A stretch of DNA of 64,000 bases from Bactericera cockerelli (taxonomy: Eukaryota; Arthropoda; Insecta; Hemiptera; Triozidae): contig JAMCCL010000114.1 in NCBI GenBank assembly GCA_024516035.1, positions 15,001 through 79,000 on the forward strand. The letters are read 5' to 3'. Positions 42,144 through 52,564 of this stretch are shown here, piece by piece. Below the pieces are notes generated by a model that saw only the letters and a list, made by a program, of their open reading frames with translations, made no database searches and was not told the DNA's origin. The number at the start of each line of letters is the position of its first letter. The stretch's first letter is position 1. The position numbers were made by a program, and so were the translations under genes.

Positions 42144-42240
42144 ATCCCCCAAAAACACCAGTTCGTGGTTAAAAAAAGGAAGAACGCCTACTCAAAAGAA
42201 TAGCTAAAAATAAATGATAATTATCAAAATGAGAACACCT
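42144..42240 (+). mobile_element. Fragment of the long-hairpin foldback family
   Basis: TATCCCCCAAAAACACCAGT, TCGTGGTTAAAAAAAGG, AGAACGCCTACTCAAAAGAA and TAGCTAAAAATAAATGATAA match the outer ~100 bp of the hairpin arms at 61163-61704. The element end TCCCCCAAAAAC is preceded by TA, as in the full copy. Confidence 0.65.
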
Positions 42241-42249
42241 TTACCCCCT

Positions 42250-42347
42250 CGGATTAAGTTACGGAAAAGTCCTATAATTTTGCGCTACCAAAGAAACAAA
42301 AGTCCTATAATTCTGCGCTACCAAAGAAACACATTTGTTTATTTTTT
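42250..42347 (+). mobile_element. SINE family A, 3' end
   Basis: GGAAAAGTCCTATAATTTTG, CGCTACCAAAGAAAC, a second AAAGTCCTATAATTCTGCG and AACACATTTGTTTATTT correspond to the 3' part of family A, with a small internal duplication and a deletion of the CACTAAAATTG block. Confidence 0.6.
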
Positions 42348-42459
42348 TATTACTATATATTATATACTGACCGTGTAATAGTGTAATACACAGACAGAGA
42401 CTTTGCTATTGTATTCTATTAGCTCAAAATGAAAATAAATGAGGTAATGCCGTGTGAGA

Positions 42460-42624
42460 CATGGGGGAGGGAAAGAAAAAGGGAGATGGAGAGAAAAACG
42501 AGGGATAAGAGAGAGGTAAGGAGAAAAATACTAGAAAGAGAGAGAGAAAGAGAGAGAGAAGCTAGAGAGAGAAGGAGAGAGAGAGAGAAAGAGAGAAAGA
42601 GAGGGGGAGAGAGAAAGAGAGAGT

Positions 42625-42656
<32 letters not shown>

Positions 42657-42665
42657 CTAGAGAGA
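42460..42665 (+). repeat. GA-rich microsatellite
   Basis: (GA)n with GAAA interruptions. The open frames on both strands are low complexity. Confidence 0.8.
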
Positions 42666-43071
42666 GAAAATGAGGTAGACAAGAGATAAAAAAGAAAAGC
42701 TCTGGAAATCTTGGATTATAGAGGAGGATTTGAGACTTTTTTAAGTTTCTTTGATGACCTCCGATAAAATGTTGAATTGAGTTAGATTTAGGTAATAATT
42801 TAAAAAGGGAATTTTAATTTATTACTTGAAATAGGTAATTTTTCTCATTTTATTCCCTATACATTTAATTATGCCCCTCCCCCGCTCCATTCCAGCAGAT
42901 AGCGTTATCAATATTTTATTCAGCAAGTACCTCTCATGAATAGTATTGAATCAAGTTCAGGAGTTAAATTCCATCTAATGAGCTGCTATTCAATTTCGTA
43001 CCTTTGAATATAGAGGAGATAAAAAATATTCAGCTTTCGAGTTAGGGAATATACATATTATACACTATAGA

Positions 43072-43115
43072 CTTGTAGACTTGCCTTCAAAGGTGTTTGA
43101 AGGCAAGTCTACAAG
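43072..43115. repeat. Perfect 20-bp stem with GGTG loop
   Basis: CTTGTAGACTTGCCTTCAAA (43072-43091) is exactly complementary to 43096-43115 across four bases. It is too short for a typical miRNA precursor, and no related copy is seen in the window. Confidence 0.85.
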
Positions 43116-43732
43116 CTCAAGAAGAATATGGGTTGAGAGAATGTGATTTTTTGTAAAAGGCAAAATGTTTGCGAAATAATAAATAATATTATACACTATA
43201 GTACTATACAGTGTAATACAATGTAGTTTTAATGTAGGAAATACAGATAAAAAAATCTGGTATGAACATCACACGACTATCCTTATCATATTAGGAATGG
43301 GAACGCGACCAAAAGCCACTCGTAATCAGCACCACAAAATCATTGGATTTGATGTGTCACAACCCCCATCTACGATCAATAATAAAAAAGCTGGTCTAAT
43401 GGGGACCTCGAAAATACCGGTAATTTTAAGCCGTGTTCCACAAAGTTCAGAGTAAACCCCTATTATTTTTCATTCCAATAAAAAGTTGTTCTCTAATAAC
43501 TTTTTTTGTATCTTTAACCAATTCAAAGGAACGGCCCTTGCGCCACTTTTTGTTTAGTTCCATTTCAAATTATTTGTAAAATTTTGTACTGCTATGCTTT
43601 TGTATAATGGGGATTTCCCCCGTCGATTTAGTAAACAAATAGGTATTATGAATTGGTATTGATAGATAGAATATGACACACAGTAAATTATTGCAGCAGT
43701 GTCCAGATGTGTCAAGTGGAAGAGCATAGAGT
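43116..43732. other. No feature recognised
   Basis: Ordinary AT-rich intron. Confidence 0.4.
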
Positions 43733-43998
43733 AGTCACCGTGGCCGAGTGGATAGTGCCCCTGGGATGTTCGCGGTCCACTATTTTCAATTTCAAATAAT
43801 GTTTTATTGATGTTTTTCAATATAAAATATTTTTCAAACACAAGTCAAGAAGGTAATAAAATAATATAAAGATAAATCTATCTATATCTATAAAATGTAG
43901 CCGTCTACATGTATGTGTGTATGTTTCTTATACAAACCGTGGTGTGTGTGGTGTATATGTATGTGTGTGGTGGTGTGTGTCTGTGTGGTGTGTGTCAC
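43733..43998 (+). mobile_element. SINE family A head fragment and GT microsatellite
   Basis: GTCACCGTGGCCGAGTGGAT (43736 on) is a family A head that lacks its T-arm. At 43905-43998 there is a GT-rich microsatellite (GTGTGTGGTGT types), followed by TACCTTGTGAGGAAAAATGA, which resembles the family A body. Confidence 0.45.
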
Positions 43999-44457
43999 TA
44001 ATACCTTGTGAGGAAAAATGAGTGTCTATTTGTATATTGCGTACAACGTTTTTTCCAATATAAAACTTCTCATAGCGGAAAAACAGTACAACATAAATAT
44101 AGTATACAGTCTATGTATGTGATATACAAATATTTATCTTTTTATTGCAAAATATTTGAAAAAAAACCCGTCATTTATTTGTATGTTTTGAAGAGCATTT
44201 ATTTTCAAGAGGACTTTTCTCGTGAAAGAGCAAAAGTATTTTTGTAAAGTGGAAAGCGAAAGAAAATAAGAATATAATGTACTTAGAGAAAATGAGAAGG
44301 AGAGAAAGAGAAGGAAGATAGGAAGATCTGATACCCCAGAAACGAAGAAAAAGAGAGAGAGAGAAAGAGAGATTGATTGAAGAATGGAAGAAACTTCACA
44401 TATCATAGTTGCAGTTTCATAGTTTTGTGTAGATCACAATCGTTAAATTTATTAATT

Positions 44458-44540
44458 TTTACTTATTTTGGGACTCGAACCACCGACTTCAAGGTTACAA
44501 GTCACCTTATCAATGAAGCTACTGAGGTCAGTTGAGACAT
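44458..44540 (-). mobile_element. SINE family E, diverged head
   Basis: Minus-strand CTGACCTCAGTAGCTTCATT, GTAACCTTGAAGTCGGTGG and TTCGAGTCCC match the head of SINE E with a deletion. Confidence 0.5.
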
Positions 44541-44587
44541 GGTAATAATTGATTTTTTTTTTTTTTTTTTTAAAGAAATGACTAACT

Positions 44588-44790
44588 TTCAAGTGGTTAA
44601 CGCGCTAGTCTGGTATTCCAGGTAGCGTAGGGATCCGTTGGTTTGAATCCCACCCAACGCAAAAAAAATTCCTCATTAATTTGAGTTTGTTACCACATAA
44701 TAATAAGACTCTGAAGGTTAGGTGAAAGAAAATACTTTGAGCATTGACCTCGCTTGGTGGTTACCTTCCACTGAAGAGTGTTATTATTAA
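44588..44790 (+). mobile_element. SINE family B
   Basis: Complete plus-strand copy: TTCAAGTGGTTAACGCGCTA, GGATCCGTTGGTTTGAATCC, ACCACATAATAATAAGACTC, GGTTACCTTCCACTGAAGAG and a TTATTATTA tail. Confidence 0.7.
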
Positions 44791-45993
44791 ACTTTTCCGT
44801 TTGTTTTTATTTTTATTTTTTACGCAAACAAAGAAAGCCTCGTTGGAAAAATTCCAGGAAGCATAATTCCACAAGATTAAGCTTTCTCACGAATTAATTT
44901 TCTTACCGTCTTTAAAATGCCTCAAGACTCATCCGAAATTCTTGGAAATGCAAAGCAATGGAGGACGGGAGTGTTGGGGCTCGATGAAACGTAATACGTT
45001 GACAATGCTCTCGTTCGTAACAAGGTTAGATAGAAACAACGCCTTTCAAGGAGAGAGGAAGCTACTGGAACGAAATTATATTTTTGAAAGGTGACAGAAT
45101 TCTTTGATGAACCGAGAAAGAGAGGGGGAATAGAGATTATGAATTAAGAGAGGGTGAGAGAGAGAGATGGAGATCAAGGTAATAGAGTGTTGAGGTGGAA
45201 GATTGGTTTATGTCATAAAAGGAAAAGAATAAAGAAAGGTGTCGTACCTTTCCTTTCCTTTCCTTTTGAGAGATTGCGTCAACAAAAGGAAGAGATTGTT
45301 ATAAGGAGAAGGAAAGAGTGAGAAGAAGGAGAAAATAAACACAAGATAAAAGGATGGATTGTTTGAAGTCATCAAAAGTCCAGAAATGACAATGATATTG
45401 AAAGAAAATATCCTCTAAGAAATATCCAGTGAGGACTCTGAATAAAAAGGAAAGTCCGTAAAATACTAAATTAAATTTTATACTTATTCCCGGCCTATTT
45501 TGCTTTTGAAAGCCTATATAATTTAATAATTTTATAGAAAACAGCATTGAATTCAAGAGTCATTAGTTCATTACTAATGTGAAGAGCACAACTTTTTAAA
45601 TTATTGCGCGTTGCATAATTTCAAAAATCTACGGCGTTCATAAAAAAATAAATCAACACACAATTGTCGCTATTGAAAAAAACTTGTTTGAAACTTGATT
45701 TTATTGGCCACGTTAGCCTTTAATTTTTAAATGAACTAAATATAACATCAAACAAGTTGTAGTTGTAAAGAGTTACGGCAATGCCTCTTTAGACCTTAGC
45801 ACTCTCATCAATTTTGGCGGTGAATTTTTTTTTGCTCAGCAATTTTTCACTTTTTTCTTATATTATAGACGTTCGTGGCAATAGTTTCTTGTCAAAATTT
45901 AATTAGTACACTTTCTCTATAATTATTCTGAGTTCAGGACGAAAAATTTAGAAATGGCGGCTTTTACTTCTGTGTGAGAACGGCAGCGCTTCG
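44791..45993. other. No feature recognised
   Basis: Intron with a short GA-rich stretch (45110-45170) and a triple CTTTC repeat near 45247. Nothing is assigned. Confidence 0.4.
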
Positions 45994-46208
45994 TAATAAT
46001 AATACTCTTTAGTGGAAGGTAACCACCAGGCGAGGTTAATGCTCAAAGCATTTTCTACCACCTAACCCTCAGAGACTTATTATTACGTGGCCACAAACTC
46101 AAATTAGTGAGGAAAAATTCATGCACTGGGTGGGATTCGAACCAACGGATCTCTCTACGGTACCTATGTAGATTACCAGACTAGTGCGTTGACCACTTGA
46201 CTACCAGT
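45994..46208 (-). mobile_element. SINE family B
   Basis: Full minus-strand copy with a tail (TAATAATACTC on the plus strand), the body GTGGCCACAAACTCAAATTA and the head GGTAGTCAAGTGGTCAACGC. Confidence 0.7.
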
Positions 46209-47104
46209 GCACTTATTAGTTAGGAACACTACATAACCTGTGAGAATCGACACGCGCCATTCTTTTTTTCTTTCCTTTTTTTCATTCAATTAAAATTTCC
46301 AGAAGGAAACCATGATTTCTCCAAATAATAAGAAAATGAGAATATCACATTTCACCAACAATACCCAAGGGAAGTTCTTTTTCTCCCTAATTATACGTGG
46401 AAGAAATATTTTTCCTCTAAAAACCAGCGTGAAAGAAAAAAAGCGAGGTTGTCAAGTAAATTTCGAAAAAATATAAAAAATTCAGATTCTACAGAAGAAC
46501 TCAGGGCGAAATTAAGAGACAAAATTGAGATCGCAAGTTTGGACTTGTGCATTTTTTTTTTTTTTTAATGATATTTATTTACAGTGGAGATTTAACAATC
46601 CTTTCTTCTTCTTGCTTCATGGAAAAAAAATCCTTGCTTCTTGGACTTGTGCATTAGTTTTCCCATTCAAAGCAAATACACGTTATCTGGACTTAAGCCT
46701 ATTGATCGAGGTTTATAGCAAAAACGTCTATTGATTCCGCCCTCTATTGCGATTCAAAGAGAGAACTCAGCAAACTTGTCCACCTTGGCGGATGCTGAAA
46801 AACTAGAAGGACCTTTTTAATGGTTCAATTTTTTTTTGAAAGTTTCATGATCTTTTTAAAAATAGATTTCTTAATAAGTACATATTTTAGTGGAGATGCC
46901 AAAACTACAATTTAGTGGAGATGCTAGTCCACTAAATTGTATAGGTATACATACATAGATTATATTTTCACAACCTTAGGATCAAACTTGGACCCACAAG
47001 AAGAATAACAGTTTCCACTTTCATGAGCTGAATAATTGATAAAGATTGTTTTTACTTGACGAAACACAGCACAACAAGAGAAAGAGTGAAGAAATCAGAG
47101 AATA
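46209..47104. other. Unannotated; hairpin at 46907-46940
   Basis: A perfect 13-bp inverted repeat (ACAATTTAGTGGA and complement, 8-nt loop) is preceded by a direct repeat TTTAGTGGAGATGC (46887 and 46911). The rest is unassigned. Confidence 0.5.
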
Positions 47105-48290
47105 AATGACTTCTCTCTCGATAATTGCCCTTTCCCCTTTTTTCTCTTCGCACTTTTATACTTTCTCTTTAGCTCTCTCTATCTCTCTCTCTCCTTCTCT
47201 CTCTCCATCTCTCTATCTAGCTCTTCTTTTATTTTTCTGTCTCCACCCCTCTCTCTGTCACTCCTTCTCTCTATTCCTCTCCCTATCTCTCTCCTCTTTT
47301 ATTATTTTGTCTCCCATCCTTCTTTCTACTCTATCACTCTTTCTTTCTCTCCCCCCCCCTCTCCCCTATCCCTCTCCTTCTCTCTCTCTCTATCTACCAC
47401 TTCTTTTATTTTTCTGTCTCCACCCCTCTCTCTATCACTCCTTCTCTGTATTCCTCTCCCTATCTCTCTCTTCTTTTATTATTTTGTCTCCCATCCTTCT
47501 TTCTACTCCATCACTCTCTCTTTCTCTCCCCTCTCCTCTCTTTCTTCTCTTTCTCTCTCTCCTTCTCTCTATCTCTCTCTCCTTCTCTCTCTCTCTCTCT
47601 ACCTCTTCTTTTATTTTTCTGTCTCCACCCCACTCTCTATCACTCTTTCACTCTATTCCTCTCTCTATCTCTCTCCTCTTTTATTATTTTGTGTCCCATC
47701 CTTCTTTCTACTCTATCACTCTTTCTTTATCTCCATCTCCTCTCTCTCTCTCCTCTCCCCTCTCTTTCTCTCTCTCTCCCCTCTCTCTCTCTATCAACCC
47801 CTTCTTTTATTTTTCTGTCTCCACCCCTCTCTCTATCACTCTTTCTCTCTATTTCTCTCTCTATCTCTCTCCTCTTTTATTATTTTGTCTCCCATTCTTT
47901 TTTCTACTTTATCACCTCATTTTTTCTCTCTAGTCTCTCTCTCTCTTTCTCTCCCCTCTCCTCCCCTCTCTCTCTCTATCTACCTCTTCTTTTATTTTTC
48001 TGTCTCCATCCCTCTCTCTATCACTCTTTCTCTCTATTTCTCTCCTCTTTTATTATTTTGTCTCCCATCCTTCTCTCTACTCTATCACTCTTTCTTTCTC
48101 TCCCTTCTCTTCTCTCTTTTATTGCCCCTCTCTTTTTCTCTCTCCCCTCTCCTTCTCTCTCTTTTTCTCTCTTTGTTCTCTTTTTCTTCCCATATTATTC
48201 CTTTCTTTTATTCCTCCCTTCATCTCTCTTCTTCTTCATCTATCTCATACTCCCCTCTTTCTCTGTCTCCGTCTCTTTCTGAGCACTCTA
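47105..48290 (+). repeat. ~190-bp pyrimidine-rich tandem repeat, about five units
   Basis: Two landmark blocks alternate: TCTTTTATTTTTCTGTCTCC (near 47224, 47401, 47607, 47802 and 47987) and CTCTTTTATTATTTTGT (near 47292, 47471, 47671, 47870 and 48046). The unit is 177-206 bp. Plus-strand open frames of up to 275 codons are low-complexity by-products. Confidence 0.8.
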
Positions 48291-48705
48291 TTTCAATTTT
48301 ATCTTTTTCTTCCTTTGAGGTTGCAACAGGTTTTTAATTTCAAACACTCGTAATTAGGTGTGAGTGTTTCCTTACATCTCTACTATTTTTTTAATAAACA
48401 ATTTCAAAAGTGCTTCCTAAGTCCTAGCCACAAGTAATTCTTTATCACTTGCTATGGTTAGAAAATAGTTTTTAATAGCTTTGTTGTTGTTTTTACTAGA
48501 TTTATTATTTGTCTAATTCATCATCATCAGTTGGTAGCTTCTTCGTATCCGAAGGTTGCCAGATGATATCCTGAATGACATTCCTCCATTTTTTTTAAAA
48601 TTTAAATCTGCGGGTTCTTCAGAACTTATATTGTAATCATCATGATAAATTGTAATTTGCGACATTTTCACACGACAAAGTAAATAGTGTAATCTTTGTA
48701 TTCTC
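48291..48705. other. No feature recognised
   Basis: Ordinary intron sequence between the CT-rich array and SINE G. Confidence 0.4.
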
Positions 48706-48876
48706 AACCAGCCTGGGTAGGGCCGGAATTGCCAGCCTCACGCCTACGGAGGCAACAGAATTTTCTGTATGAAATGTCTGCTCCGACCGGGAATCAAACT
48801 CAGTTTTTCAGAGATTCCGACGGGGAATCTCTGGACTACGGGAAGTAGTCATAACCGTTACGCCACGGAGGCTGGA
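48706..48876 (-). mobile_element. SINE family G
   Basis: The minus strand begins CCAGCCTCCGTGGCGTAACG, has an extra inverted repeat (CAGAGATTCCCCGTCGG, AATCTCTG) like a long variable arm, a T-arm-like GAGTTTGATTCCCGGTCGG, and ends CCTACCCAGGCTGGTTGA. A related copy is at 58637-58770. Confidence 0.5.
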
Positions 48877-49033
48877 ACATTTCTTCCTTGTGAGTAACCT
48901 TCCTTATTAACAACTAGGGGTAGGGGTAGTAGTGTAGTATCCAGTCTTAATTATCTACTGAGGTCAGTGTGGACTACAAATCGTAAAACTCACAAATGAC
49001 TAATCCGCGCCATTTTGTTTCCCCGCCCCGCAG

Positions 49034-49245
49034 GGATCATCCTGGTGTGCTGGGTGCTAGGAGGCGTGGTCGGATTCCTTCCCCTCATGGGCTGGCACGC
49101 CCCTCCCTCCTCCCCCCAGCTCTGTCTCTTCACCAAGGTCATGGACTACAACTATCTGGTGTTCCTGTACTTCGCCACCATTGTGTTTCCCGCCCTCCTC
49201 CTGGCGGCTTTCTACGCCCACATCTACAGTGTGGTGCTCAACCAG
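49034..49245 (+). CDS. AdoR: Adenosine receptor-like GPCR, exon 2 (TM4, ECL2, TM5)
   Basis: The exon starts after the acceptor CCCGCAG and completes codon 122 (Trp). It encodes TM4 (LVCWVLGGVVGF with the conserved Trp128), extracellular loop 2 with Cys152-Leu153-Phe154, and TM5 (YLVFLYFATIVFPALLLAAF with the conserved Pro174), ending at Gln192 exactly on a codon boundary before the donor GTTTGT. Cys152 should bond Cys76 of TM3. Phe154 matches the adenosine-stacking Phe of vertebrate receptors, but Thr155 replaces the following Glu. The 212-bp length restores frame (364 + 212 = 576). The neighbouring SINE G ends about 160 bp upstream. Confidence 0.9.
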
Positions 49246-49384
49246 GTTTGTATTTTTTTTTTTTTATAACAAAAAATTACAAACAAAATAATCGTTATTT
49301 AAATTAAAAATATCAATAAAATTAAAAAATAGTTTTAACAATATCCTTAACATTACTTTGGAACAAATCATAGTCTCCACCTTA

Positions 49385-49590
49385 TAATTATACTCTTTAG
49401 TGGAAGGTAACCAACATGCGAGGTTGATGCTCAAAGCATTTTCTACCACCTTACCTTCAGAGTCATCTTATTATTATGTGGTCTTATACTCAAATGAGGA
49501 AAAATTCATGCATTGAGGGGGATTCGAAAAAACGGATCCCTACGCTACGTGGATTATCAGACTAGTGCCTTAACTACTTGACTACTAATG
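49385..49590 (-). mobile_element. SINE family B
   Basis: Full-length minus-strand copy, more diverged than the others (B box GAATCCCCCTCAATG), with tail TATACTCTTTAGTGGAAGG on the plus strand. Confidence 0.65.
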
Positions 49591-50041
49591 CTACTTGACC
49601 TGGGTTATGTTGGGAATAGCCATTATAATGTGAGAGTTTGAATTTGAGTGGTGACCTAATAACTCTTGACCTAGCTGAACATTGTATAACTTCAGTGATG
49701 TTACAAGAATTTGTGTAACAATCAACATGCTTCGACACTCTCTAAACGGTTAATTTCTTATTAATCTATACCTCTTGGAAAGTGTAGTTCAGACCTTGAT
49801 GTCAAACGCATCAGAAAACTAATAAATTAGAGCGGAGAAAAGCGGATATCAGTTTCAAATTAACTGCAAGTTTTATAAAATTAATTACGTCAGATTTAGT
49901 TTCAAACTGCATAATATTTTTTTCTCGGTAAACTTGAGATGCAAGAGAAGTGTACATAAACGAGGTAATACCTACCAGGGCTGGATGTGCATAGGTTGTG
50001 CAGTGATTCCCATGTATAGTTCTAAAAATCATAGCCACAGT
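49591..50041. other. No feature recognised
   Basis: Ordinary intron sequence. Confidence 0.4.
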
Positions 50042-50240
50042 AAGGGCTGGGTGGAAGAGATTGCCACAGGCAATAACCCCGCCCTTTAGGTAGGACGTTA
50101 GTTTTATTCTCTTTTTTGTTCTTGTTCCTTTGTTCAATCTAGATATTTTTTCTTTAAAATATCATTGTGTTGTACTGTAAATAAGTGTATTTTGTCTACA
50201 CACTCTACACCTAATAAAGTGTAATATAATAATAATACCT
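50042..50240 (+). mobile_element. LINE 3' end
   Basis: GGGCTGGGTGGAAGAGATTG, CCACAGGCAATAACCCCGCC and CTTTAGGTAGGACG match the module at 5995-6203. The middle differs, and the end is CACCTAATAAAGTGTAAT followed by a TAATAA tail. It is a 5'-truncated insertion with no coding part. Confidence 0.55.
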
Positions 50241-50350
50241 AGATGTGAATTTTACACCAAAACCATAATTTACAACCATAATTTACCTTTACATAAAAAT
50301 ATACAAGCACTACCAAAAAATGTACAAGACGAGACCAATTTCATCATTAT

Positions 50351-50540
50351 TGTACCGGTAGCTCAGTGGTCAAGAAGCGTCAGTCTGGTATTTCAGAGAT
50401 CGCGGGTTCGAAGCCCAGGCGGACATGAGTTATCTTCGCCTTTGGAATTGTAACCACGAAATAATACGCATTGCTTCTAAGTGCAGGAATAATGGGACAT
50501 ATTGGCCCTAATGTGATTTTTCGTATAACATAAAAACGGC
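50351..50540 (+). mobile_element. SINE family C
   Basis: ACCGGTAGCTCAGTGGTCAA (A box), CGCGGGTTCGAAGCCCAGGC (B box), GAGTTATCTTCGCCTTTGG, ACCACGAAATAATACG and GGAATAATGGGACATATTGG follow the family order with divergence. Confidence 0.6.
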
Positions 50541-50737
50541 CCTGACCTAGGTTGTAAACCGTCTCATTACATGAACTAATGAACTTGACAGCTTTTAGAA
50601 TCGCTCTTACAATATAAAAGTTTGAAAAACAGATGACCTGGAAAAATAATATCTAGAATAATACCTAAATGAGAATTTTTTCTCGAATAGTAAACGCATA
50701 GTGGTTGAGTAGAGCTGAGAGAGCCTTCTTTACTTAA

Positions 50738-50795
50738 GGGTTGGGTGGAAGAGATTGCCATGGGCAATAATCCCGCCTAAAGGGTGGGGTGAGTA
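50738..50795 (+). mobile_element. LINE 3'-end module fragment
   Basis: GGGTTGGGTGGAAGAGATTG, CCATGGGCAATAATCCCGCC is the same module, but the expected continuation is replaced by AAAGGGTGGGG and then a T-arm-like GTTAGTTCAAGTCCC. It is truncated on both sides. Confidence 0.45.
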
Positions 50796-51063
50796 AATCT
50801 AATCGGAGACGGAGGTCGTTAGTTCAAGTCCCATGTTCAGCAATAATTTAGAAGGTAATGCAAGTTTCAGTAATTGTTCTATCACGTTTGTGATGAACAC
50901 AACAGGCTAACTATGTTTTAAATCAGTTAAATTATAAAAGAGAACATAACTATAAAGTTGAAAACACCACTTTAACATAAAAGAAGATAGATAGAAATAC
51001 AATACGTTCCTTATTGGTAAAAGAAGACATCAATCAAAACTTGAGAATGCTTAGGTTTTAGAA

Positions 51064-51334
51064 GTCACCGTGGCCGAGTGAGTTAGCGCGCTAGGCATCG
51101 CACGCACGGTAACCTGGATTCGAGCCCCAGCGTTTTCTTGGGTGTTCGGGGTCCACTCATACCTCGTGAGGAAAAATGAATAGCTGCTTTAATGTGAGCA
51201 GCGAACAGTGGCGGAAGTATAGGCAAAAATGAGATATTAGGATATGAAAAGAAATGGAAAAGTCCTATAATTCTGCGCTACCCACTAAAAATTGTGATGT
51301 AATAACACAAAGAAACACATTTATTTATTTATTT
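51064..51334 (+). mobile_element. SINE family A, full length
   Basis: The head is GTCACCGTGGCCGAGTGAGT with a diverged B box GGATTCGAGCCCCAG. The body is GGTGTTCGGGGTCCACTCAT, CCTCGTGAGGAAAAATGA, and the 3' part GGAAAAGTCCTATAATTCTG, CCCACTAAAAATTGTGATG, ending in a (TTTA)n tail. Confidence 0.7.
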
Positions 51335-51544
51335 AGGTTCTTGTGAGAACGCTAGCTCAGTTCCATGAGGTGAGTACGTTAGACCACGGCACGCACATGG
51401 CATCATCAATATCATCATACGCCTCATGAGCCACAAATCTGACCCGTAGAGTATTGTGGCTTTTAATTAAGTTAAATGACGCAGAAAGAAATACTGGAGA
51501 GGGATAAACGTTTCATAGTTTCATAACTTTTTGGGGAGAAAGTT

Positions 51545-52175
51545 TAGCTCCCTCCCTCTCTCACTCTCCCCCCTTTAATCTTTTCTGTGTGTGTCTCTCT
51601 CTCCATTTCTCTTACTCTCACGAATATCTTTTCTCTTATCCTTTTTCCCTCTCTCTCCTTCATATTACTTCCTTCCTTCCTCCTTCTCTCTCTCCATTTA
51701 TTCCTTTCTCTGTCTCTCCCTCCCTCCCTTCATATTGCTCTATCCCTCCATCACCTCTTTCTCTCTTTTCCTGTCTTTGTCTCCCTCTCTCCATTTCTCT
51801 TACCTTCCCTAATAGCTTTTCTTTTATCCTTACCTCTCTCCCCCTACATATTACTTCCTTCCTTCCTCCCTCTCTCTCTCTCTCTCTCTATCTCTTTCTC
51901 CATTTATTCCTTCCTCTGTTTCTCTCCATCTCCCTCCCCATTTATTCCTTTCTCTGTCTCTCCCTCCCTTCATATTGCTCTATCCCTCCATCACCTCTTT
52001 CTCTCTTTTCCTTTCTTTGTCTCCCTCTCTCCATTTCTCTGACCCTCCCTAATAGCTTTTCTCTTATCTTTCCCTTTCTCTCCCTTCATATTACTACCTC
52101 CCTTCCTCTCTCTTTCTCTCTCATCTTTATTCCCTTCTCTCTCTCTCTCTACCATTATTTGATCTTTCCATTTGG
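51545..52175 (+). repeat. Pyrimidine-rich tandem repeat, ~235-bp unit
   Basis: The landmarks TTCATATTACTTCCTTCCTT or its variant, TCCATTTATTCCTTTCTCTG, TTCATATTGCTCTATCCCTC and CATCACCTCTTTCTCTCTTT recur with a spacing of about 190-240 bp, giving about two and a half units. The open frames are low complexity. Confidence 0.7.
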
Positions 52176-52350
52176 TTATTCTTTCCTGTCAATCTTCCCT
52201 CATAGATGATATTTTTTTTATGTTTTTTTTTCTCAATTTTGCTTCTTAGTTTTTTCCTTTCTCTCTCCCTCTTTGAAATAACATATCTCTTTCTCTCACT
52301 ATTCCTCGAAAGAAATGAGAGTGAATTCAGGAGGTTTCCAGATAAGCTAC

Positions 52351-52355
52351 ATAAC
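52351..52355 (+). repeat. Target-site duplication of the Ty3/gypsy element, left
   Basis: ATAAC directly before the 5' LTR. The same five bases follow the 3' LTR at 56879-56883. Confidence 0.85.
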
Positions 52356-52529
52356 TGATGTATACTGGCTGAACAATATTTGATCTGCTGGGAACTTTTC
52401 CCCAAGTTCTGTCATTCTAGATTTGACTTCCGAAATAAACGTTTTTCCTACTACTGTTCTTGTAAATAAAATGGTGTATTTACTATTTCATTTCTATACC
52501 TATTAAGTTGTATTAGAACAAACATATCA
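52356..52529 (+). repeat. 5' LTR
   Basis: 174 bp, TG...CA ends, with AATAAA-type signals (GAAATAAACG and TAAATAAAATGG) inside. It matches 56705-56878. Confidence 0.9.
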
Positions 52530-52532
52530 AAT

Positions 52533-52546
52533 TGGCGACGAGGAGA
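52533..52546 (+). promoter_or_regulatory. Primer-binding site
   Basis: TGGCGACGAGGAGA begins three bases after the LTR. TGG is the complement of a tRNA 3' CCA, so minus-strand DNA synthesis should start here. I cannot fix the primer tRNA by eye; the sequence is of the type reported for Ser or Arg tRNAs. Confidence 0.65.
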
Positions 52547-52564
52547 AAAGAAGAAACCACTACA

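Larger units (their letters stand above)
6670..49033 (+). other. AdoR: Intron 1 of the receptor gene (42.4 kb)
   Basis: It starts with GTGAGT and ends with a pyrimidine-rich TTTCCCCGCCCCGCAG. Removing it joins codon 122 (T + GG, Trp) in frame. The intron carries a full-length LINE, two truncated LINEs, many SINEs and a 10-kb field of tandem repeats, listed separately. Confidence 0.85.

Noticed and set aside
43072..43115. A microRNA precursor
   Set aside because: A 20-bp stem with a 4-nt loop is too short and too perfect for a typical animal pre-miRNA. No flanking basal stem is seen.
47106..48337. Long Ser/Leu/Phe-rich open frames on the plus strand
   Set aside because: They are translations of a CT-rich 190-bp tandem repeat. 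The composition explains the lack of stops.
52533..52564. Start of the gypsy polyprotein at 52532
   Set aside because: That codon is TTG and lies within the primer-binding site. The first ATG in frame is at 52565.
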